This document shows, piece after piece, positions 32,098-39,332 of a DNA stretch of 64,000 bases. Under the pieces are notes generated by a model. That model made no database searches, was not told the origin of the DNA, and saw nothing but the letters and a program-made list of their open reading frames with translations. This DNA comes from a virus. How positions within the stretch are numbered: position 1 is the stretch's first letter; every line of letters begins with the position of its first letter. Both the position numbers and the translations under genes were made by a program. The stretch lies in the IMG/VR virus record IMGVR_UViG_3300035698_018668, positions 1 to 64,000 of that record; one strand, written 5' to 3'.

Positions 32098-33107
32098 TCT
32101 GCGTCCCCTTCTTCAGATGTTAGGAATTCATCCCATAGCTCTTTGGTAGTCACTTCAGTACAGCCATATTCTTTAAAAGTGTTGTTAAAGATAGAGCCTA
32201 AATCAAATGTAGCTAAGTCGACGTCAATATTTGGGGCTTCAATATCTTGGACTCGTTTTACTGCCAAGCTTAAGCAATTAATTTCCGACAGCGGGGCTTC
32301 ATCCTTCGTAAGCAATAGTCTCAAATTTTTATCTTTGAAAGCGTCTATATCCTTACTCAGAGCGCTCTTAACGCTAGGTAGGGACTCAGTGATATATAAG
32401 TTGCCTTCAGGGTCCTCAGCGTGATTGTACGGTTGCATCGAGCCAACTACCCATAAAGGCACACCTTCGGTTGTCTTAGTCACCTGAGGGGTGTGATAGT
32501 GGCCTGTGACCACGCCCACGGCCTGAGCCAGAAGCTTGCTAGGTACCAGGTTCTCAGTTGAGGAACTATCTTCACCAAAGCTGTTAATATCCCAGTGGCC
32601 AAAGGCCCAGAAATCCGTAACACTGGAATCTACTTCGCCAGCAATCGCTTCAGCATTTTTAAACGGATGCCACGGGTAGAACACCAGAGTCACATCTTCA
32701 AAAGACATGACCCGGGCAGCATCATCAACAACGGTGATGTTCTTACAAACCGAGACTAGTACCGTGAACACATCAAAACTGGACTTTAAGTCTTTTTGAC
32801 GGGAAGCATCATGGTTGCCTTGAAGAATAATAAACTGTGTTTTCTTGTGTCGATTAGCGGCGGCAATGTATGTTTTTGCTGCGAACAAGATATCCTCTTC
32901 TGGTACCCGAAACGCATTGAACAAATCCCCGACGCAGACGTGCACCTTTATCTCAGCACTGAGGTTAAGATTACTCTTGAAGTCTTTACGCACCGTCGTC
33001 TCTCTTTCACCTAAGCGGTTAAGAGGTACGCCCGTCTTGAATTTCTTTGCTAAGTGGGGGTCGCCTAAGACCTGAATAAAATCAGGTAGGTTAATTTGGT
33101 TTTTCAT
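32094..33107 (-). CDS. SbcD/Mre11/gp47-like nuclease
   Basis: A 337-aa calcineurin-like phosphoesterase with metal-binding motifs in order: GDPH (15-18), GDLF (60-63), GNHD (97-100), GHWD (~175) and GHYH (~206). It is the nuclease subunit paired with the SbcC-like ATPase. The start is two bases beyond a leader copy (AATTGACGACATG), one of the shifted-start examples. A C-terminal ~80-residue tail probably binds the ATPase. Confidence 0.92.
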   Translation of the reverse strand: MKNQINLPDFIQVLGDPHLAKKFKTGVPLNRLGERETTVRKDFKSNLNLSAEIKVHVCVGDLFNAFRVPEEDILFAAKTYIAAANRHKKTQFIILQGNHDASRQKDLKSSFDVFTVLVSVCKNITVVDDAARVMSFEDVTLVFYPWHPFKNAEAIAGEVDSSVTDFWAFGHWDINSFGEDSSSTENLVPSKLLAQAVGVVTGHYHTPQVTKTTEGVPLWVVGSMQPYNHAEDPEGNLYITESLPSVKSALSKDIDAFKDKNLRLLLTKDEAPLSEINCLSLAVKRVQDIEAPNIDVDLATFDLGSIFNNTFKEYGCTEVTTKELWDEFLTSEEGDAE

Positions 33108-33131
33108 GTCGTCAATTCCTGAGTGATGGTT

Positions 33132-33599
33132 TTATGTAAAATCGTTTTTTACGCGGTAGGGTTTAAGCTCTTGATGGTTCATCGAGCGTTTCTTTTTATC
33201 TTGTTCTAAGATTTTCCTAAAGGGAACCATATACCATTCATCGATTTCCATTAGGTGAATACAAACTAAATACATGCCACCATTTATGGTGGTCTTAGTA
33301 GCCGCTTTCCACTGCGAAGCCTGAAGGGTAGAGAAAGCAAAATTGGTTCTGTTTTTTACACTTTTAATTTCAGCATAAAAGGTTATCTTGGAAAAAGTGA
33401 CTAGAAAGTCTGAAGGTTTTTCTTGTACCGCGAGGCGGTCTTTTTGGGGATTTCCTCCGGCTCGAACCTTTACCCCACGTAAACTCTTTTTGAAGTTAAC
33501 ATCGGCATAGTCTTCGAAACGGTAAACCATGGCTTGCTTTGCTTTGAAGGCATCTTCAAAAATTTTCTCTGAAGGCTTACCTGTATTTCGTAGTGTCAT
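33132..33599 (-). CDS. RecU-like / PD-(D/E)XK nuclease
   Basis: A 155-aa protein. KPSEKIFEDAFKA at the start, KPSDFLVTF for the motif II Asp, and TFYAEIKSVKNR for the E-x-K match the PD-(D/E)XK core of RecU-type Holliday junction resolvases (also seen in phage recombination modules). It sits beside SbcCD. The start is the ATG closing a leader copy; an ATG four codons upstream lies inside the leader (MELTM) and is rejected. Confidence 0.75.
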   Translation of the reverse strand: MTLRNTGKPSEKIFEDAFKAKQAMVYRFEDYADVNFKKSLRGVKVRAGGNPQKDRLAVQEKPSDFLVTFSKITFYAEIKSVKNRTNFAFSTLQASQWKAATKTTINGGMYLVCIHLMEIDEWYMVPFRKILEQDKKKRSMNHQELKPYRVKNDFT

Positions 33600-33642
33600 C
33601 GTCAATTCCATATTGTAGGTCGTATTTTGTACCTGCTAAAGT

Positions 33643-34116
33643 TTACCGTTTTTTCCCAGAATTTCCAGTATTTACAATAATTCTTTTCTGGACCCCTCCA
33701 CGCCTACTGAGTCTCTTAGCAGCCATATACTCTGGGTGTCTTAAAACCAAAGTCTCTTGCGCTTTTGAAGACTCCGTTGCAGAGACAATACCGTCAGGGC
33801 GTCCCCACAAATTCCAACGTTTGGTATTCGCTTTCATGTTGCTTAAATACTTAATGCTATTCACATGATACCCAATGGCGCGATATAGCTCTTTTGAACT
33901 CATCGCCTTAGGGGATATGATTCCCCGGATTTGTTGGTATATGTTTTTACTTAAGGGCTTTCTAAGAGAAAGCTTGTAATGGTTGGTCCTACAAGTAAAG
34001 ACGACAAAAAACCAAGCGGATCTTTCATCGTCAAACTCAAGTCTTTTGGAATTAAATTTTTGATTTACACCCGCAAGAGCCACAATATCCAGCCCCTTGT
34101 TATCTTTTTTGAACAT
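33643..34116 (-). CDS. FinO/ProQ-domain RNA chaperone
   Basis: A 157-aa basic protein. Residues about 45-115 read RKPLSKNIYQQIR, then SSKELYRAIGYHVNSIKYL, MKANTKRWNLWGRPDGIVSA: the FinO/ProQ pattern (KPL...I, L..AL..Y..S..YL, K.G..R.DL.G.P.G.V). The C-terminus is Arg/Lys-rich. These proteins bind RNA hairpins with 3' tails and assist sRNA-mRNA pairing. The start at 34116 has TGGGG upstream and a leader-like end (AAGTCGATG); a longer hydrophobic N-terminal extension upstream is possible but less likely. Confidence 0.8.
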   Translation of the reverse strand: MFKKDNKGLDIVALAGVNQKFNSKRLEFDDERSAWFFVVFTCRTNHYKLSLRKPLSKNIYQQIRGIISPKAMSSKELYRAIGYHVNSIKYLSNMKANTKRWNLWGRPDGIVSATESSKAQETLVLRHPEYMAAKRLSRRGGVQKRIIVNTGNSGKKR

Positions 34117-34192
34117 CGACTTAACCCCAGCAATTAAAGTAATTATTACTCTAAAGAATACTATCATATCGTTAAGGGCTTGACACGGTTAA

Positions 34193-37100
34193 TCAAGCTG
34201 ATATTTGTAAATCTGTCTTAAATCTTTCGTTTAGTTTTTCGACAAAGGCTAGTTTCAACTCCTCGGGCAACGCTTGGATATACTGATATAGGAACGACCT
34301 TTCAGTAGACCCGCTTAGCTGAGCGTAGTAATAGGACTCCACTACTTGCGGCAGCTCCTCAACGTCCTTAAAGAAAACACTCTTCGAAGTCTTCAAGGCT
34401 CTCAAACAGTCCTCAGTCAAGAGCCGAACACGCCACTCGTTCAAGGTGTACCAAGTTTCGCCCTCAGTTCTATGTCTTGTTAACTTCAACCCAAGAGAAC
34501 TAAGCACACGTGAAACAAAGCTAAGCTTATCTTTTTCTTCCTTGGTTGAAGGAAGAGCCATGCCATGCAGTATTTTTAATTCATGCTCACACATCCCAAG
34601 GTACTTATAAGCTTTCAACCGGTCTTTGTTCGTTAAGCTTCGGCCATCATAAGTAGGCACCCCGTTTAAGAACTTCAACCCAAACAATTCTAAAAATCCG
34701 GTTAGTACATCATAAAGCTCATGGAACGCGGTCTTCTCAATATCGGCCCGTTTATCGTTAACTCGGTTTATAATATCCAAGTAAACTAAATGCTTCCTAT
34801 CTGCGGACAGCATCAGGAACTTTCTACGCGCCCCTATGGCTTGATTAGACAGGATGATTACCGAATTTAATTGTTCACAATCTTCTTCAAACCCAAAGAA
34901 ATTAGCTTGTCTTTTTTTAAACAGCTCACGTTTTTCATCTGGGCTGTGGACTTGCTCTTTTTCCAACTCTCCGTGGCGCTCATCATCAATCAAGGGGGTT
35001 TCTATTAAGCGGTCTTTCTCTATTTCCTTAATTGTTTCGTTGAGCAACTTCATATCTTTGTTGAATTCAGCCCCAGCACCTTCGTCAATCAAGTAATTAT
35101 TCGATAACTCGTAACCTTCAGCTTTCAATTGAGCGATGATATTTGTTAAGAACTCATTCTTCTGGATATTCTCCATGGACGTGAGGTGTGTGTACCAATT
35201 ACCCCAACCATAATCGTTGTAGCTAAAAGCCTGAGTAGCAATATCGAATTCAATAACTTCGGTTATGCGTACCTTTGCGTCGAGTATTTTCTTCTTGCCG
35301 TTCACCTCGTCCATAAAGATTTCAGTTAGGTCGGTCGGGCGTTTTCCGGAATGATCTAAAACAACCATGTGGAAATCCTGGCAACCTCGAACTCGAGCCA
35401 TATGCTGAGAACAATCCGTAGGCAAGTTGTTAGCTCTTTTCGTAAAATAACCAAACGTATGCTTAAACAGAGGTTTACCCTCAACCATATTAATTGAGTG
35501 CCCCGTCCCCATCGAGGGTGAGGACAAGAATATATCACTCGGCCTGAGCTGGTTGTTCAAGTCCTTGATAAATTCTTGGGTCTCTTCCAACTGCGAGTTG
35601 TTACTTGTGATCGTAATTACTCGGCGACCGGAAACTTCAGTAATGAAATGCTCGGGCTCTATAAGCGGGTCTCCCCCTAAACAATTAATCAGCAAGCTGG
35701 CCTTTTTAATTACGTCCGCTTTTGAATTCGACGCATAGAAAACGCCTTCTTGGTCTTTAATAGAAACATTCACCAATTCATTCATGAACGAATTTTGGTC
35801 CGGCTTACCACCCTCAAACTGATAGCTTTTTATATTTCTCCCTTGCTCTTTTGCGGGGCGATATAAATTTTCGATAACGTTAATCGGGGTCTTTTCAGAC
35901 AGGATGCCAAAATCTTTATTAGTAATCAGCTTCACATACTCTTCGTTTAAATCGGCATCCATACAAATAATGTACTTAGCCCGGCTTAGAATCTCTCTAA
36001 GCACTTTTAAACATGCCGCTGGTCTATCAACCGTGTTGGCTTTTAAAGCCCGTAGCATCTGCGTCACTTCATCAAACACAACCACATCGTAGTTGTTCCC
36101 CTGTAGCTTATAGATTGAGTTAAGGCAAATGCCTAACTTGGGGGCAATTCTTAAGCTACGTCCTTCTTTAAAGCTCACATCGTTGTAATCTTCACAGCCG
36201 AACACTTTAGACAACGAGCCCACCAATGAAACCAAGTGAGCACAAGCAAGTACTCGGGTCCCCTTTGGCAAGTGCTTAACTACGTTAGCTACCCCGAAGG
36301 TTTTTCCTGTGCCTTTATCCGATTTTATGTACGTCACACCTGGACGCAAATCCACGTTAGAAAGATACTGCTGGTCTACAATAATAGGTACTTGCGCAAG
36401 GTGGCCAATCGTTGTGTTCTCAGCGTGTTTCTTGGCAGTGTAAACCGCAATCGCTTTACGTAGTTCAAAAGTTCGACCCCCTTCAATAAAGGAATGAATA
36501 ATCGGGTGGAAGTCATTCCCTTTGCTTCGGTTTGCATAGAACTTCGCTTTTGAATAACCTTTGTCGGGTCTCAAGGGATCGGCCAATGAAGCTTGGTCAA
36601 ACTGGTCTGCATTAATAAATGCCTCAAATACCGTGACTTCTCTGCCGTCTTCAAACTCCAACATATCGTCAGGGTGAATAATTAATTGCTCCCGATTGAT
36701 AGCAATTTCTTCAGCCTGAGCCCAAGATAATTTCTTACCCGTTAAGTGCGCTTGGTTAACTAACCTAGACGTTGTTTTGTGTCTTAGGTCTACAACCTTT
36801 TCCTGAATTGCGTTTGTGTTCTTGGCTTGAGCGACTATCTGTCGGACTTGCTTTTGTTCTGGGGGGGTTAAACTTTTTACTTTCTGGGTATTTAAAACGG
36901 TATGCTGTTTTAAAGTATATTCGGCCTTCGGAAGGTCTTGATAGAAGTCTTCCTTCTCCTCGATATAAGCCCCAGCCTCAAAACACAATCTTTCGTTCTG
37001 ATATACCGAGGTATCTAACGGTACGCGTGCTAATTTTGAACCACTGCTAGAAATCTTAATATAACCTAAACCAGCAAGCCAGCAGCGACCCTCTAAGGCT

Positions 37101-37705
37101 TCCGCCATTCTTGAAACATCGCTGCCTTTGTTGACCTCCATGTAAATATGGAACCCATTTGCGGGCACAATACATTCGTTATCTTCTTTGTTATACAAGC
37201 CTCGGCTCGTTGAATATGTCCTTACATAACTGGTTTTATTCAGTTCTAGCTCTGGACAGGCCTTACCCAAGTAGCTTAAAAATTCTTCAGGGCACTCAAT
37301 TTTGTGCGGCTCGTCTGGGTCAGGGTCGTAATCAAAAATAATAAACGAACTGGCGCTTGAAATCATCGACTTTGAACTTCGGGTACCATAAAGGCCCGTC
37401 TCGTCTCGATGAATAGGGTAGTCATATTTTCTAGCTTCAAACTCCGTCACCGATAATATTTGAATCTCTTCATCCAAACCAATCTCAAAACTACCAAGGG
37501 CAAAACACTCATTGATTGTTAGGGAGGTGATGAAGTCGGGGAGGTTTTCTAAGGTGGTTAAAACCGTTCGAGCCACCCCGGAGTACATCTTCGGGGCGTC
37601 GGATTTTATCTTTCCGTGCTCTTTAAATAACGTTTTCGTAAGTACGCCTTTTGTATTTTTAAATACAGTCAACGCAATGGTGTTGCTCTTCGGTTGCTTG
37701 CTCAT
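34193..37705 (-). CDS. replication protein: AEP-type primase fused to SF2 origin-binding helicase
   Basis: An 1170-aa protein. The N-terminus has archaeo-eukaryotic primase motifs: FIIFDYD with Asp125/Asp127 and GFHIYMEV near 182. Then a helicase core: Walker A SDKGTGKTF near 465, DEVT box near 543, SPSMGTGHSI and motif VI QHMARVRG near 768. The layout matches CyRepA1/OBP-like plasmid and phage replication proteins. It probably opens the origin and primes synthesis. The start is the ATG after the variant leader TATGACGATG. Confidence 0.85.
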   Translation of the reverse strand: MSKQPKSNTIALTVFKNTKGVLTKTLFKEHGKIKSDAPKMYSGVARTVLTTLENLPDFITSLTINECFALGSFEIGLDEEIQILSVTEFEARKYDYPIHRDETGLYGTRSSKSMISSASSFIIFDYDPDPDEPHKIECPEEFLSYLGKACPELELNKTSYVRTYSTSRGLYNKEDNECIVPANGFHIYMEVNKGSDVSRMAEALEGRCWLAGLGYIKISSSGSKLARVPLDTSVYQNERLCFEAGAYIEEKEDFYQDLPKAEYTLKQHTVLNTQKVKSLTPPEQKQVRQIVAQAKNTNAIQEKVVDLRHKTTSRLVNQAHLTGKKLSWAQAEEIAINREQLIIHPDDMLEFEDGREVTVFEAFINADQFDQASLADPLRPDKGYSKAKFYANRSKGNDFHPIIHSFIEGGRTFELRKAIAVYTAKKHAENTTIGHLAQVPIIVDQQYLSNVDLRPGVTYIKSDKGTGKTFGVANVVKHLPKGTRVLACAHLVSLVGSLSKVFGCEDYNDVSFKEGRSLRIAPKLGICLNSIYKLQGNNYDVVVFDEVTQMLRALKANTVDRPAACLKVLREILSRAKYIICMDADLNEEYVKLITNKDFGILSEKTPINVIENLYRPAKEQGRNIKSYQFEGGKPDQNSFMNELVNVSIKDQEGVFYASNSKADVIKKASLLINCLGGDPLIEPEHFITEVSGRRVITITSNNSQLEETQEFIKDLNNQLRPSDIFLSSPSMGTGHSINMVEGKPLFKHTFGYFTKRANNLPTDCSQHMARVRGCQDFHMVVLDHSGKRPTDLTEIFMDEVNGKKKILDAKVRITEVIEFDIATQAFSYNDYGWGNWYTHLTSMENIQKNEFLTNIIAQLKAEGYELSNNYLIDEGAGAEFNKDMKLLNETIKEIEKDRLIETPLIDDERHGELEKEQVHSPDEKRELFKKRQANFFGFEEDCEQLNSVIILSNQAIGARRKFLMLSADRKHLVYLDIINRVNDKRADIEKTAFHELYDVLTGFLELFGLKFLNGVPTYDGRSLTNKDRLKAYKYLGMCEHELKILHGMALPSTKEEKDKLSFVSRVLSSLGLKLTRHRTEGETWYTLNEWRVRLLTEDCLRALKTSKSVFFKDVEELPQVVESYYYAQLSGSTERSFLYQYIQALPEELKLAFVEKLNERFKTDLQISA

Positions 37706-37750
37706 CGTCATACCCAAATTGTAGGGGGCGCTCTCACACCCCAAGTAACA

Positions 37751-38338
37751 CTATAAACCCGTTAAATCTGCCTCAGTGTAATCGATACTCTTGAGGACTT
37801 TACCCACGGGATGCGACTTGCCATTTATATCCGTGGAGGCTTCTTTAACCTTAACCCTAAACTGCTTCTGGGCCCCAAAGTCTACCGCTTCAGAGCCAAC
37901 GTTAACCCCTAAGTCTTGGTAGAACTTTAGGGAGGCGTTAATATTCTCAGCAGTACAGATTTTTGAAAGATTGCTCGCGTGTACAATATCCCAAGCTTGC
38001 AGAAAATCAAACCCCAAGGCATCTGCAGCTCTTAAATTGGACTCTAAAATTTGGTCAAAAAAAGCATTGTTTTGAGCGCTTTTTGCTTGGCTTGGAACCA
38101 TCTCTACGATGTGACCCATAAGCACATAAACAGTATCAACAATGCCGTCTATTTTAAGCACTCGGCTCTCGGCTAAAGCAAGCTCAATGAACTCTTCGCA
38201 ATACAGTTCCAAGTGTAACCCCTTGGTATCCCAGTGTGTCCCGGTTTGAACTGGCAACCCGAATAACCGTCTGAACTCACAAATGTCTTTATACAGCGTT
38301 ATAAATATTTCTTCGGTTAACTTCATCTTAGTTGTCAT
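37751..38338 (-). CDS. MazG-like all-alpha NTP pyrophosphohydrolase
   Basis: A 195-aa helical protein with EEFIELALAESRVLKIDGIVDTVYVLMG, the E-x-x-E...D-x-x-D metal site of the all-alpha NTP-PPase (MazG/HisE) superfamily. It should hydrolyse NTPs or dNTPs to monophosphates, cleaning or biasing nucleotide pools. Leader copy (AGGAATTGACGATG) sets the start. The C-terminal 70 residues form a further domain seen in phage MazG-like proteins. Confidence 0.8.
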   Translation of the reverse strand: MTTKMKLTEEIFITLYKDICEFRRLFGLPVQTGTHWDTKGLHLELYCEEFIELALAESRVLKIDGIVDTVYVLMGHIVEMVPSQAKSAQNNAFFDQILESNLRAADALGFDFLQAWDIVHASNLSKICTAENINASLKFYQDLGVNVGSEAVDFGAQKQFRVKVKEASTDINGKSHPVGKVLKSIDYTEADLTGL

Positions 38339-38348
38339 CGTCAATTCC

Positions 38349-38567
38349 TTAAAGTGGTGAGCCGTTATTCAAGGCCTCAATATTATCTTCTCGGGCCCTG
38401 CTAGGACCCGAGTGTTCTCCTGTAGCTTGCTCCCAAGCTAAGCGGGCCTCTTCAGCCTCTATCCTTTGATTCTCGGCTTCAATTTTGTAGTCTCTTACAG
38501 CTTTAACAATGCCGAGGATAAACACCGGCACAGAAAGCCAAACTACAATAAGGTAAAGGGTATCCAT
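38349..38567 (-). CDS. small membrane protein
   Basis: A 72-aa protein with an N-terminal transmembrane helix (YLIVVWLSVPVFILGIVKAV) and a highly charged helical C-terminus. It overlaps the DnaQ-like stop by TGATG. No family recognised. Confidence 0.6.
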   Translation of the reverse strand: MDTLYLIVVWLSVPVFILGIVKAVRDYKIEAENQRIEAEEARLAWEQATGEHSGPSRAREDNIEALNNGSPL

Positions 38568-39148
38568 CAGGTGGCCTCGCTAAGTATCTTCAACACCATT
38601 CTACGGGTTAAATCTACGTCAGCTTTAGCCCTGTGCAGTTTCCCCTCAGGGTGAACCCCCTCAAGGGCAGCCGCCTCAATAAGCTTGAACCATTTGTTTT
38701 GTTTTCTCATGAAATCAAAAATCTTGGCTCGCTTACTATATTCCGTCATGGCGCAAAAATAATCATCATACCCAAACTTTGGGTCTACAACATCGCCAAG
38801 GGCGTTTGAACTTTGGATCATTAAGTTAATGTCGAACTTTGCATTGTAAGCAACCGCAACATTGCCGTTCGAAATGTGTTGAATCTGCTCAGCTACATCT
38901 CTCCAGCTTGGGGCGTCCTTAACCTCAGCCTCACTAATCCCGTGGACGTTGAAAGCGCCTTCAGTAATCGGCCCCATCGGTTTTACTAGCGTGTCGACTA
39001 GCACGGTTCCGTCTCTATCCATCACGCAGATTTCACATATTTCTGCGGATGGACCTAGTCCGGTGGTTTCTGTATCAAATACATGAAACGGTCTATTAAT
39101 TAAATAATCGAATGGTTGTGGCATTCTAAGTACCCTCGCTGTCTTCAT
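38567..39148 (-). CDS. DnaQ-like 3'-5' exonuclease
   Basis: A 193-aa DEDD exonuclease: Exo I FHVFDTETTGLG (Asp25, Glu27), Exo II around AYNAKFDINLM, Exo III HRAKADVDLT. It may proofread or degrade nucleic acid. The family A polymerase nearby has its own exonuclease domain. Two starts are possible, this ATG (GGGGA upstream) and one 8 codons later (GAGGG upstream); the overlap with the small gene upstream does not decide. Confidence 0.88.
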   Translation of the reverse strand: MKTARVLRMPQPFDYLINRPFHVFDTETTGLGPSAEICEICVMDRDGTVLVDTLVKPMGPITEGAFNVHGISEAEVKDAPSWRDVAEQIQHISNGNVAVAYNAKFDINLMIQSSNALGDVVDPKFGYDDYFCAMTEYSKRAKIFDFMRKQNKWFKLIEAAALEGVHPEGKLHRAKADVDLTRRMVLKILSEAT

Positions 39149-39332
39149 TGTTCTTCCCCAATAGTTCGTGGTGAGGTTCTACCTCAGAAAGCGCCAATTC
39201 CAACAATTTGTTCTTTAAGATTATAGCTTGAATTTGTTCAATTAATATTCTTTTATCACATAAACTGCCACAGCACTCTTCCACTTCGGGGGCCATTTGC
39301 TTTAAAATAAAGGGAAACTGTTCTTTAGACAC
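39126..39332 (-). CDS. small hypothetical protein
   Basis: A 68-aa protein starting at GTG with GGAG 7 bases upstream, inside the last codons of the polymerase gene. It has a CCGSLCDK Cys cluster and a helical, acidic C-terminus. A TTG two codons earlier is too close to the Shine-Dalgarno site. Unknown function. Confidence 0.55.
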   Translation of the reverse strand: MSKEQFPFILKQMAPEVEECCGSLCDKRILIEQIQAIILKNKLLELALSEVEPHHELLGKNNEDSEGT

